A stretch of 12,577 bases of DNA from Clostridia bacterium (GTDB lineage: Bacteria > Bacillota > Sulfobacillia > SLMV01), in contig SLGS01000169.1 in NCBI GenBank assembly GCA_007136565.1, positions 1-12,577 of the forward strand, given 5' to 3'. The position numbers were made by a program, and so were the translations under genes. Of the stretch, positions 1-6,367 are shown piece by piece; position 1 is the stretch's first letter, and each line of letters starts with the position of its first letter. The notes under the pieces were generated by a model that was not told the DNA's origin, searched no databases, and saw only the letters and a list, made by a program, of their open reading frames with translations.

Positions 1-768
1 CGGGCGGATATGTTGGACGATGTGGATTCCAACGTGGTGGCTTCTTACGTCGTGGACATGATGAAATCCGGTCTCGCTAATACAACCGTGGCGCGCCGCA
101 TGGCCGCATTGCGCGGATTCTTTCGTTACCTGGTGGCCTCGGGATACCGGGAACTGGATCCCACGAGGGGTGTGGAGATCCCACGGGCCGACCATCGACT
201 GCCGGCGGTACTCGGTATCGAAGAAGTGGAAAGACTTCTCTCGGGGGTGGATCCCGCCGACCCGCTGGCTTCGCGCAATAGGGCCATCCTGGAGCTCCTC
301 TACGGGAGCGGTATCAGGGTCTCGGAGTTGGTCGGATTGGACCGGGACAGCATTCATCCCACGCGCCGGGAGATACGCTGTATAGGCAAGGGGAACAAGG
401 AGCGCATAGTTCCCCTGGGTACCATCGCCGTCTCGGCAATGGCCCACTACGTGGACGAGGCCCGACCGAAGCTGCTGCGGGATCGGCGCGAAAACGCCCT
501 CTTCCTGAATCACCACGGGGGAAGGCTCACTCGACAGGGAGTGTGGAGAATCGTCGCCAGGTGTGCCCGGGATGCGGGCATCGATGAGAGGGTTACGCCC
601 CACGTTCTCAGGCATTCCTTCGCCACGCACCTACTGGAAAACGGCGCCGATCTTCGCGCGGTGCAGGAATTGCTCGGGCATGCGGACATAGCGACCACCC
701 AGATTTACACCCACCTCACCGGGACTCACCTGAGAAACGTCTACACCGACAGCCACCCTCGCGCCTGA
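1..768 (+). CDS. xerD: Site-specific tyrosine recombinase XerD/XerC (5' partial)
   Basis: Tyrosine recombinase of the Xer family, which resolves chromosome dimers at dif during division. The frame is open to the left edge, and about 255 residues are present against a usual 295-300, so roughly 40-45 N-terminal residues are missing; the ATG at 10 is probably internal. The remaining N-terminal part is the SAM-like DNA-binding core domain. The catalytic set is complete: Arg in GSGIRVSEL, Lys in GKGNKERIVP, His and Arg in HVLRHSFATHL, His in LLGHADIATT and the nucleophilic Tyr in QIYTHL. No integron or phage genes accompany it, and scpA/scpB follow nearby, as in the actinobacterial xerD region, so a housekeeping XerD is more likely than a mobile-element integrase. 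XerC versus XerD cannot be settled from sequence alone. Confidence 0.93.
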   Translation, partial: RADMLDDVDSNVVASYVVDMMKSGLANTTVARRMAALRGFFRYLVASGYRELDPTRGVEIPRADHRLPAVLGIEEVERLLSGVDPADPLASRNRAILELLYGSGIRVSELVGLDRDSIHPTRREIRCIGKGNKERIVPLGTIAVSAMAHYVDEARPKLLRDRRENALFLNHHGGRLTRQGVWRIVARCARDAGIDERVTPHVLRHSFATHLLENGADLRAVQELLGHADIATTQIYTHLTGTHLRNVYTDSHPRA

Positions 769-786
769 GCCCGTACCGGGGCGCGG

Positions 787-815
787 TTGAAGGGGCAATG
801 CCGCGGTGTTACTAT
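787..815 (+). promoter_or_regulatory. Probable sigma70-type promoter upstream of the M50 protease-scpA-scpB operon
   Basis: TTGAAG at 787-792 (4/6 to the -35 consensus), a 17-base spacer, and TACTAT at 810-815 preceded by TG at 807-808 (extended -10). Transcription would begin near 822. It lies 19 bases after the xerD stop. The predicted leader is about 80-90 bases and contains an imperfect stem, 840-847 with 878-885 with one G.G mismatch, enclosing a GGGG/CCCC hairpin. Identified by eye only. Confidence 0.45.
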
Positions 816-909
816 TCTCCTTGATGGTTCCACGGGTCCGCCCGGGTACTTTTACACGGATTCGGGGTTGATTCCCCACCGGGGCGTGAACGATGTCGAC
901 GAAGGAGGT

Positions 910-1530
910 ATGGCGCTGAATATCCAAGATTTGCTGCTCACCATCCCGGGGTTGTTGATCGCTCTGATGACACACGAGCTGGCCCACGGGTACATGGCCT
1001 ATTCCCTGGGCGATCCGACGGCGAAGGCCTCCGGTCGCCTTTCCCTCAATCCCCTGGTGCACCTGGATCCCGTCGGGACCTTGATGTTGATATTATTCCG
1101 ATTCGGATGGGCGAAGCCCGTTCCGATAAACCCGATGTATTTTCGGGATCGGCGGCGTGGGATGATGTTGACGAGCCTGGCCGGACCCGCGAGCAATTTC
1201 CTGGGCGCCTTGGTTTCGTCGTACATCCTTCTCCAATTCGGCACCGGGGGCTCCGTATTCACGGTGATGGTGTATTACCTGATGATGTACAATATTTGGC
1301 TCGGCCTTTTCAATTTGCTGCCCATCCCACCCCTGGATGGGTCCCATATATTGAAGTCCCTGGCCCCGTACGGATCGGGATTATGGCACTTCGCCCACCA
1401 GCTGGATCAATACGGCTGGTTGATACTGATGGTATTGTTGGTATTCCGGGTCATCCCTCGCCTATTGATGCCCCTTGCGAACGCGATCCAGGGGTTATTG
1501 TTCGCCCTGGTGTCCCTGGTGGTGATATAG
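910..1530 (+). CDS. Site-2 protease family (M50) integral membrane metalloprotease
   Basis: Predicted zinc metalloprotease of the short bacterial site-2-protease/M50 family, acting within the cytoplasmic membrane; substrate unknown. From ATG 910 the protein has 206 residues, normal for this family. HELAH (residues 22-26) is the HExxH zinc site in the first membrane segment, AGPASNF (91-97) is the conserved loop, and NLLPIPPLDG (135-144) supplies the third zinc ligand Asp143. Four to five other hydrophobic segments are visible. The frame stays open back to 787, but that overlaps the likely promoter. A strong site AAGGAGG (902-908) sits only 1 base before the ATG but 7 bases before CTG 916, which would give a protein starting (M)NIQDLL, the usual family N-terminus. 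scpA begins 1 base after the stop, so the two are cotranscribed. This family is often found beside scpA/scpB. Confidence 0.9.
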   Translation: MALNIQDLLLTIPGLLIALMTHELAHGYMAYSLGDPTAKASGRLSLNPLVHLDPVGTLMLILFRFGWAKPVPINPMYFRDRRRGMMLTSLAGPASNFLGALVSSYILLQFGTGGSVFTVMVYYLMMYNIWLGLFNLLPIPPLDGSHILKSLAPYGSGLWHFAHQLDQYGWLILMVLLVFRVIPRLLMPLANAIQGLLFALVSLVVI

Positions 1531-1531
1531 G

Positions 1532-2311
1532 ATGGCAATTCACCACCCGGAGGGGAAAGATACCGATGGAGTCGGAGACCTGGTTTCCAGGCTCGAGGGT
1601 GAGATCGATCGCCTCGACTCCGAGCGGCGCCGGGATCGGGAGTCTTTCCGAGATCTCGCGGCAAGACTCAATCTATCCGACCTGGTTGACGAGGCTTCGT
1701 GTCTTCTCGAGCAAGACCAGGGACCGGGCCTGGATGTCGAGGCGCATCTGCTCAGGCTACTGGCGGACCTCGTGGACAAAAAGAGTGCGGGTCTGCTGTC
1801 GGAAGATTCGGACGAGACCGATGTCGAGCAGCAGGAGGAGGAGAGGTCCGAGGAACTGTTCCGCCACCTCATGGAGTTCAGTCGCTATCGCGAGGTAGCC
1901 CGGGAGTTGGACAAGAGGGCCCAGGAGATGCGGGACAGCCATTCGCGAATCCCCCCGGAGATAGTCGAGTGGGAGAGGGTTCTCGCCGATATAGAGGGAG
2001 CCGACCTCGGAGAACTGGTCGGCGCCTTGGAGCGCCTCCTGGCCCGGGAAGCGCGGGAAGAACCCGCGACCATTCCCCGGGAACGCGTGACGGTGGCCGA
2101 ATGCGTGCGCAGGATAAAGGGTATCCTGAAGGTTTCCAGGGGCAGGGTGAACTTCGGCGACCTCTTCCCCCGCGGCGGAGGCCGGAGCCTGTTCGTGGGA
2201 ACGTTCATCGCCCTCCTGGAGCTCATTCGTGGTGGCGAGGTAACGGTATCCCAAAGGGATCGCTTCGGCGATATACAGGTGTTCTCCAACGACGACGGCG
2301 AAGGGGGCTGA
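1532..2311 (+). CDS. scpA: Segregation and condensation protein ScpA (kleisin), divergent N-terminus
   Basis: Kleisin subunit of the SMC-ScpAB condensin, which compacts and segregates the chromosome. There are 259 residues, normal length. The middle is typical: a helix ending in LLADLVDKKSAGLL (about 70-87) matches the family's MAATLLEIKSRMLL helix, and EELFRHLMEFSRYREVAREL matches the EELVRRLLEYKRFKEAAEEL block. The C-terminal winged helix (about 185-253) is clear: VNFGDLFPRG, FIALLELIRGGEVTV and RFGDIQVF. The N-terminal 60 residues are unusual: the FEGPLDLLLxLI motif that binds the SMC neck is not recognisable and is replaced by charged helical sequence. Start ATG 1532 follows the protease stop by 1 base, with GGTGAT at 1521-1526 as Shine-Dalgarno. 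scpB follows after 4 bases. Identity rests on the C-terminal half and gene order. Confidence 0.88.
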   Translation: MAIHHPEGKDTDGVGDLVSRLEGEIDRLDSERRRDRESFRDLAARLNLSDLVDEASCLLEQDQGPGLDVEAHLLRLLADLVDKKSAGLLSEDSDETDVEQQEEERSEELFRHLMEFSRYREVARELDKRAQEMRDSHSRIPPEIVEWERVLADIEGADLGELVGALERLLAREAREEPATIPRERVTVAECVRRIKGILKVSRGRVNFGDLFPRGGGRSLFVGTFIALLELIRGGEVTVSQRDRFGDIQVFSNDDGEGG

Positions 2312-2315
2312 TGTC

Positions 2316-2849
2316 TTGGAAATCCAGCCACTGGCAGCTCTCGAAGCCTGCCTGTTCGCGGCTCCCGAACCCGTGGAGCCCGACATCCTGGCCGAGGTCC
2401 TGGACCTTCGAGTATCAGAGGTCGAGGAGTTGATCTCGCAACTGAGCGAGCGCTACGAAGCGGAGGAGAGTGGTGTGCGCTTGATGCGACCCGGCGGGCG
2501 CATCCAGGTTCGGACCAAGTCCGAGTACGCTTTCTTCGTCGGCAGGTTGCTCGAGCCCGAGGAGGGGAACCTATCACCGGCCGCCCTGGAGGTGTTGGCC
2601 CTCGTGGCGTATCGACAGCCGATAACCCGCCCCGAGGTGGACGAATTCCGCGGGGTCCAAAGCTCCCACCTGTTGCGACGACTCCAGGCCGAGGGCCTGG
2701 TGATCGATGTCGGGAGAATGGACGTTCCGGGACGCCCAAAGATGTACGGTACCACCGATCGCTTCCTCGAACAGTTCGGCCTGGAAAGCCTGGAGGATCT
2801 CCCTCCCCTACCGGAATCGGTGGATGCGTCCGAGAAAGCCGGAGAGTAA
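2316..2849 (+). CDS. scpB: Segregation and condensation protein ScpB
   Basis: Winged-helix partner of ScpA in the SMC condensin complex; a dimer binds the central linker of the kleisin. There are 177 residues with two winged-helix domains. The N-terminal one begins IQPLAALEACLFAAPEPV. The second carries the most conserved block, LSPAALEVLALVAYRQPITR, then EVDEFRGVQSSHLLRRL, and the loop and strand DVPGRPKMYGTTDRFLEQFGL, ending in LEDLPPLPE. The start is TTG 2316: GGGGG at 2303-2307 sits 8 bases upstream, and the nearby ATG at 2311 is in another frame that has no such similarity. The 4-base gap from scpA indicates translational coupling. The C-terminal tail after LPPLPE is only about 12 residues. 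Confidence 0.94.
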   Translation: MEIQPLAALEACLFAAPEPVEPDILAEVLDLRVSEVEELISQLSERYEAEESGVRLMRPGGRIQVRTKSEYAFFVGRLLEPEEGNLSPAALEVLALVAYRQPITRPEVDEFRGVQSSHLLRRLQAEGLVIDVGRMDVPGRPKMYGTTDRFLEQFGLESLEDLPPLPESVDASEKAGE

Positions 2850-3156
2850 GTGCGTCGCGGTTTGCCAGTGCTCATTTGGAGGTACACATAGGGTAGCGCG
2901 AGTCGCCGGGATCGCCCCCGAGGAAGGGCTCCCCGCCGGATAGAAGTCGGGGCCCATCCGGGTCCCCAGCCCCGGGTTTTGCACAACTGGGCCCGGGATC
3001 CAGCGCATTGACCTGGCGGATGGCATATGAGAAGGTTTCAGTTGATCGCGAATTCCGGGGGGGGCTGGCTCGACGGTGGAATCGTCCCAAGGGGGCGAAT
3101 CCTCCGTCGAATGACCCGGTCCACCTCCGCTGAAAGATGAGAGGAGATGGTTGTCT
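2850..3156. other. 307-base gene-free stretch with GC-rich inverted repeats
   Basis: No convincing coding sequence, tRNA or known riboswitch was recognised on either strand. The left part holds GC-rich short stems: GGGGCCC 2949-2955 pairing with GGG-T-CCCC 2960-2967, and the palindrome CCCGGG twice (2971-2976, 2992-2997). TTTT at 2977-2980 follows the first stem, so a weak scpB terminator is possible but not convincing. The right part carries a long imperfect hairpin listed separately. TTGACC at 3008-3013 resembles a -35 box, but no -10 box lies at a suitable distance. Confidence 0.6.
3055..3119 (+). promoter_or_regulatory. Long imperfect hairpin in the thioredoxin leader, possible cis-regulatory RNA
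   Basis: The core is 3070-3110: TCGACGG (3070-3076) pairs with CCGTCGA (3104-3110), then a T.T mismatch, GGA (3078-3080) pairs with TCC (3100-3102), then an A.A mismatch, and TCGTCCC (3082-3088) pairs with GGGGCGA (3092-3098, one G.T pair) around a 3-base loop AAG. That is 17 pairs with two symmetric single mismatches. An outer helix CCGGG (3055-3059) with CCCGG (3115-3119) can add 5 pairs. No T-run follows, so it is not a typical intrinsic terminator. It ends about 22 bases before the thioredoxin Shine-Dalgarno. It matches no riboswitch class known to me; function is unknown. Confidence 0.45.
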
Positions 3157-3483
3157 ATGGGTGCCGAGCTCATAGAAGTATCGGACGACAGTTTCCAAAG
3201 CGAGGTTATCGAGTCCGATATCCCGGTATTGGTGGACTTCTGGGCGGAATGGTGCGCGCCGTGTAGGATGATCGCACCGGTGATCGAAAAGATCGCCGAG
3301 GAGAACACCGGTAAGCTCCGCGTCGCGAAACTCAACGTGGACGAGAATCAAAACATTGCGGCCGGCATGGGCGTAATGAGCATTCCGACGTTGATCCTTT
3401 TTAAAGACGGTGAAGCGGTGTCCCGCATGGTTGGCTTCGCCTCCAAGGAGCAGCTTCAGGCTCAGTTGGATACCCACCTCTAG
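3157..3483 (+). CDS. trxA: Thioredoxin
   Basis: Small cytoplasmic dithiol-disulfide oxidoreductase that reduces protein disulfides using electrons from thioredoxin reductase. There are 108 residues, the standard length. The active site is WCAPC (Cys33, Cys36), with Ala in place of the commoner Gly of WCGPC. The buried Asp is in VLVDFWAEW, the cis-Pro loop is SIPTL (Pro77), and the closing strands read LILFKDGEAVSRMVGF. Start ATG 3157 is preferred: GAGGAG at 3141-3146 lies 10 bases upstream, and the in-frame TTG at 3151 would leave only 4. It is set apart from scpB by 307 bases and has a structured leader, so it is likely a separate transcript. Confidence 0.96.
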   Translation: MGAELIEVSDDSFQSEVIESDIPVLVDFWAEWCAPCRMIAPVIEKIAEENTGKLRVAKLNVDENQNIAAGMGVMSIPTLILFKDGEAVSRMVGFASKEQLQAQLDTHL

Positions 3484-3505
3484 CCCAGTCAATTCCTGTG
3501 CGAAT

Positions 3506-3529
3506 CCGGGGCGCCCGAGGGCGTCCCGG
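3506..3529 (+). other. GC-rich hairpin after thioredoxin, doubtful terminator
   Basis: CCGGGGCGCC (3506-3515) pairs with GGCGTCCCGG (3520-3529), ten pairs including one G.T, around the tetraloop CGAG. It lies 22 bases after the thioredoxin stop. The sequence that follows is C-rich with no T-run, so intrinsic termination would be weak; it may protect the 3' end or help a factor-dependent stop. Confidence 0.4.
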
Positions 3530-3620
3530 CCGTCCCCCTCCTTTGCCTCGCAAGACTTCCGGATCTCGTCGAAGGAAGCGCGATTCTCCATCCCCCGCAG
3601 TCGCCGAAGGCCTCCGAAGG

Positions 3621-3629
3621 TGTTAGAAT
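3621..3629 (+). promoter_or_regulatory. Extended -10 promoter candidate for the RidA-RluB-NAPRT operon
   Basis: TGTTAGAAT at 3621-3629 is an extended -10 element (TG, one base, then TAGAAT with 5/6 match). The -35 position at 3601-3606 (TCGCCG) is poor, as is common where the extended -10 is present. Transcription would start near 3636, giving a leader of about 50 bases. Confidence 0.45.
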
Positions 3630-3685
3630 TGTGTGCGAAGGTTTGTGAGCGACGCTACTTCGAGGAATGGGAAAGGGGTAATACC

Positions 3686-4144
3686 ATGTCTCCCGAGGAA
3701 AAACTAGAAAAAATGGGTCTCAGCGTACCCGAGGTTCCCGCGCCGCTGGCTGCGTACGTGCCCGGCGTCGTTACGGGCAACCTCCTTTATACCTCAGGGC
3801 AATTGCCGACCGCCGGGGGAGAACTCGATCATATCGGGCAGGTCGGTCGGGATCTCACGGCGGAAGAGGGATACGAAGCCGCGCGCTTATGTTGCCTGAA
3901 TTGCCTCGGGGTGATCAAGGGCGAGCTGGGCGACCTGTCGCGGGTGCGAAGGATCGTCAAGGTGACGGGCTTCGTGGCCTCTACCCCCGATTTCACCGGG
4001 CATCCCGCGGTCATCAACGGGGCATCCGAACTACTGGGTGAGGTTTTCGGAGATGCCGGTGCCCACTCCCGCGCTGCGGTGGGCGTGGCCGCACTACCCA
4101 ACGGAGCCGCCGTGGAAGTCGAGATGATCGTCGAATTCGAGTGA
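3686..4144 (+). CDS. RidA/YjgF/UK114-family protein
   Basis: Member of the RidA superfamily, whose characterised members hydrolyse reactive enamine/imine intermediates from PLP enzymes such as threonine dehydratase, acting as trimers in the cytosol. The 152 residues are about 25 longer than E. coli RidA because of an N-terminal helix (SPEEKLEKMGL), typical of the branch with the GNLLYTSGQLP motif (31-41). Other conserved parts are RIVKVTGFVASTPDF (89-103) and SRAAVGVAALPNGAAVEVE (128-146), where Arg129 matches the substrate-binding Arg of RidA. Start ATG 3686 has AAAGGGG (3672-3678) 7 bases upstream. A pseudouridine synthase gene follows after 25 bases. The exact substrate of this branch is not known, so I give no gene symbol. 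Confidence 0.92.
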   Translation: MSPEEKLEKMGLSVPEVPAPLAAYVPGVVTGNLLYTSGQLPTAGGELDHIGQVGRDLTAEEGYEAARLCCLNCLGVIKGELGDLSRVRRIVKVTGFVASTPDFTGHPAVINGASELLGEVFGDAGAHSRAAVGVAALPNGAAVEVEMIVEFE

Positions 4145-4169
4145 GATTGTCGGCGGGAGGGTGTAACGC

Positions 4170-4907
4170 GTGAGACTGGACGCATTCCTATCTTACTCCG
4201 GGGTCGCTTCCCGGCGAAGGGCCCGGGACCTGGTACTCTCGGGAAGAGTTCGCGTGGATGGGGATGTGGTCACGTCTGGCGGCCATAGGCTCGTCGGCCG
4301 AGAGACGGTGACCCTGGACGGTGAAGTCGTTCGCCCCCCGACCGAGAGAACGTACATAATGCTCAACAAGCCCCGCGGGTACATCACCACCGCCAGTGAC
4401 CCGCGGGGCAGGCCCACCGTGGCCGAACTGGTTCCCCGATCGCCCCGCCTGTTCCCCGTGGGGCGATTGGATTTCTCAACCTCCGGCTTGCTGCTCATGA
4501 CCGACGACGGCGATTGGGCCGCCAGCCTGGAACATCCGGGCGGCGGGTTATCGAGGGTCTATCGTGTGTTGGTCGAAGGGGAGCCGTCGGAGGAGGTGCT
4601 GGCGGACCTGCGCCGCGGTATCCGGTTGGCCGATGGTATAGCGTCCATCGATTCCATCTCCCGCATCCAGGGGAATTTTCCCGAGGGTCAGAGTGCATGG
4701 CGCATCGCCCTGGGGGAAGGCAGATATCGCGAGGTGCGGCGCCTGATGGCCACCGTAGGTCATCCCGTGATGGGACTAAAGAGAATTGGATTCGGTCCCG
4801 TCGGGCTGGGCAGCCTGCCCGTCGGGAAGTGGAGGCACCTGAGGCCGAAGGAAGTTGACGCGCTGGGCCGGCTGGCCAGGGCCAATCGGGACGGGAAACG
4901 ATCGTGA
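4170..4907 (+). CDS. rluB: rRNA pseudouridine synthase, RluB/RsuA family
   Basis: Converts a uridine in ribosomal RNA to pseudouridine; members of this family act on 23S rRNA (RluB) or 16S rRNA (RsuA), and which applies here cannot be decided. The 245 residues comprise an N-terminal S4 RNA-binding domain (1-60, RLDAFLSYSGVASRRRARDL) and a catalytic domain with NKPRGYITTASDPRGRPTV and GRLDFSTSGLLLMTDDG, where Asp101 is the catalytic aspartate. The later conserved segment GRYREVRRLMATVGHPV is also present. The start is GTG 4170 with GGGAGG (4155-4160) 9 bases upstream. In Actinobacteria the equivalent gene directly follows scpB; here thioredoxin and ridA lie between. Nicotinate phosphoribosyltransferase follows after 33 bases. 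Confidence 0.94.
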   Translation: MRLDAFLSYSGVASRRRARDLVLSGRVRVDGDVVTSGGHRLVGRETVTLDGEVVRPPTERTYIMLNKPRGYITTASDPRGRPTVAELVPRSPRLFPVGRLDFSTSGLLLMTDDGDWAASLEHPGGGLSRVYRVLVEGEPSEEVLADLRRGIRLADGIASIDSISRIQGNFPEGQSAWRIALGEGRYREVRRLMATVGHPVMGLKRIGFGPVGLGSLPVGKWRHLRPKEVDALGRLARANRDGKRS

Positions 4908-4940
4908 AGTCTGAGGATTACGGAGAGCGAGGAGAACTCG

Positions 4941-6008
4941 GTGCAAGACCGTGATTGTAGGTATGGTGGTTTCCACAAGGAAATGAAGACCCTGGAGGAT
5001 GTGAGGACGCTGGAGGTGGATCCGGGGCGTCCATTTACCTCGGCGGAGCACGGGGAGATTCTCGCCGGCCACACCACGGACATATATTTCGTAAAGAGCC
5101 TCGAGATGCTCAAGCACCTCGGCCTCGATGAAATCCCCGTAACCGCCGAAATATTTGCCAGTCGGCCCGGTATCTTGTGCGGCATGGACGAGGCTTTGAA
5201 TCTCCTCGAAGGCCGCGTCGAGCAGGCCTGGGCCCTGGCGGACGGCAGCGAATTCGGGCGCAAGGAAGTGGTACTGAGGATAACCGGGAGCTACGGGGGA
5301 TTCGGTATGACGGAGACCCCCCTCCTGGGTTTGCTCGCGTCCTCCAGCGGTTGGGCTACTCGGGCCAGGGAAGTCAAGGATGCCGCGGGCGATAAGATCG
5401 CGGTGTGCTTCGGTGCACGACACCTGCATCCCGCCGTCGCGCCCGTCATGGAACGCGCGGCCCTGGTGGGCGGCATGGACGGGTGCAGTTGCATCCTGGC
5501 CGCGAGGCTCGCCAACATCATGCCCACGGGCACCGTGCCCCACGCCGCCATCCTGATCGCCGGCGATACGGTCAAGATAGCCCGAGCCTACGATGCGGTG
5601 ATGCCCGAAGGGGAATCCCGCACCATCCTCGTGGACACCTTCAAGGATGAGGCCGAGGAGTCGTTGCGGGTGGCCGACGCCCTGGGAGACAGGCTCGACG
5701 CGGTCCGCCTCGATACGCCATCCGAGCGGGGCAGGGTTACCCCGGAGTTGGTCCGCGAGGTTAGGGCGAGGCTCGACATGGCGGAATACGCCGATGTGAA
5801 GATCTTCTGCTCGGGGGGGTTGGATCCGGAACGCATCAAGGTATTGTCCGAAGCCGGCGCCGATGGTTTCGGCGTCGGAAGCTACGTAGCATCGGCCCCG
5901 GCCATCGATATGACGATGGATATCAAGGAGGTCGATGGCGAAGCCGTCGCCAAGAGGGGTCGTATACCCGGCCTGTCCCGTACCGATAGGCTCGAAAGGG
6001 TCCTGTGA
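4941..6008 (+). CDS. Nicotinate phosphoribosyltransferase (short form)
   Basis: First step of the Preiss-Handler NAD salvage route: nicotinate and PRPP to nicotinate mononucleotide, driven by ATP. The 355 residues place it in the short branch shared with archaea. Recognisable parts: AGHTTDIYF (42-50), VTAEIFASRPG (67-77), KEVVLRITGSYGGFGMTET (108-126), CFGARHLHPAVAPVMERAAL (156-175), PTGTVPHAAIL (195-205), and the phosphate-binding end IFCSGGLDPERI ... ADGFGVGSYVA (288-317). Start GTG 4941 has AGGAGA (4930-4935) 5 bases upstream. ATG 4983, giving MKTLEDVRTLEV, is an alternative but its spacing to AAGGA is too short. It is probably the last gene of the ridA-rluB transcript, ending at a strong terminator. 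I recognise the family clearly but the symbol pncB belongs to the longer form, so it is left out. Confidence 0.92.
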   Translation: MQDRDCRYGGFHKEMKTLEDVRTLEVDPGRPFTSAEHGEILAGHTTDIYFVKSLEMLKHLGLDEIPVTAEIFASRPGILCGMDEALNLLEGRVEQAWALADGSEFGRKEVVLRITGSYGGFGMTETPLLGLLASSSGWATRAREVKDAAGDKIAVCFGARHLHPAVAPVMERAALVGGMDGCSCILAARLANIMPTGTVPHAAILIAGDTVKIARAYDAVMPEGESRTILVDTFKDEAEESLRVADALGDRLDAVRLDTPSERGRVTPELVREVRARLDMAEYADVKIFCSGGLDPERIKVLSEAGADGFGVGSYVASAPAIDMTMDIKEVDGEAVAKRGRIPGLSRTDRLERVL

Positions 6009-6056
6009 CTTCTCGCATCTTCGGCATTTGTGATGGGATCCTGGTATGAATAAGGA

Positions 6057-6084
6057 GGGGTGCCGCCTGGGCGGCACCCCTTTT
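6057..6084 (+). terminator. Intrinsic terminator between NAPRT and the convergent ferredoxin
   Basis: GGGGTGCCGC (6057-6066) pairs perfectly with GCGGCACCCC (6071-6080) around the loop CTGG, and TTTT (6081-6084) follows. It lies 48 bases after the phosphoribosyltransferase stop. Read on the minus strand the same stem is followed by TCCTTATTC, so it can also end the ferredoxin message, whose stop is at 6119. Confidence 0.88.
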
Positions 6085-6118
6085 CGCAACTATGTGGGCG
6101 TTTCCATCCCGGCGAAGA

Positions 6119-6310
6119 TTACTCTTCGAGGTGGATGCACTCGGTGGGGCAGGCTTCCATGGCCTCTTCGATGGAAGCGCGCAGGTCTTCGGACGGACTC
6201 TCGTTAATGACGTATGCCAACCCGTCATCCCTGAGTTCGAATACCTCGGGGCAGATGGTCTCGCAGATGCCGTCTCCGATGCACATTTCTTGCTCAATAA
6301 AGGGTTTTAT
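6119..6310 (-). CDS. Single-cluster ferredoxin (CxxDxxC type) with an apparent ATA start
   Basis: Small electron carrier of 63 residues, absent from simple ORF lists because no ATG, GTG or TTG starts it. It reads CIGDGICETICP (10-21), then EVFELRDDG, and EAMEACPTEC (49-58). This matches the Pyrococcus-type ferredoxin pattern C-x2-D-x2-C ... C-P: ligands would be Cys10, Asp13, Cys16 and Cys54, with Asp replacing the second cysteine. Upstream the frame is open to a TAG at 6371-6373 with no normal start. AAGGAGG at 6319-6325 lies 8 bases before ATA (6308-6310), so ATA is the likely start; ATG at codon 9 is directly before the first Cys and too late. A near-consensus promoter and leader hairpin precede it. 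Redox partner unknown. The protein call is firm; the start is less so. Confidence 0.9.
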   Translation of the reverse strand: MKPFIEQEMCIGDGICETICPEVFELRDDGLAYVINESPSEDLRASIEEAMEACPTECIHLEE

Positions 6311-6329
6311 AGCAGTTCCCTCCTTCTCC

Positions 6330-6345
6330 GGACGCCTGAGCGTCC
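6330..6345 (-). other. Leader hairpin just upstream of the ferredoxin ribosome-binding site
   Basis: A perfect 6-pair stem, GGACGC with GCGTCC, around a 4-base loop, in the minus-strand leader. Its last base is 4 bases from the AAGGAGG at 6325-6319. It could keep the ribosome-binding site exposed or act as a control element. Seen by eye. Confidence 0.5.
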
Positions 6346-6367
6346 ACGATAGATCGGATTCGCCCCA

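Noticed and set aside
787..909. Upstream TTG start for the M50 protease
   Set aside because: It coincides with the -35 box of the likely promoter and adds about 41 residues not found in the family; the ribosome-binding site is at 902-908.
2941..3000. Possible tRNA or small structured RNA in the GC-rich stretch after scpB
   Set aside because: No T-loop (GGTTCGAATCC-like) or acceptor pairing was found; the pairing seen is explained by runs of G and C.
2872..3591. Minus-strand ORF of 239 residues across thioredoxin and its leader
   Set aside because: It is antisense to thioredoxin and carries no family motif; its N-terminal part is just the mirror of thioredoxin codons.
4776..6089. Minus-strand ORF of 437 residues opposite the phosphoribosyltransferase
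   Set aside because: It is antisense to a clear enzyme gene, with no domain recognised; long antisense frames are common in GC-rich DNA.
6294..6347. Short GTG-started leader ORF in the ferredoxin leader, ending inside the ferredoxin start region
   Set aside because: It has no Shine-Dalgarno of its own and covers the hairpin and the ferredoxin ribosome-binding site; chance is the simpler reading.
6092..6352. Plus-strand ORF of 86 residues
   Set aside because: It is the complement of the ferredoxin gene, which has full cluster motifs on the minus strand.
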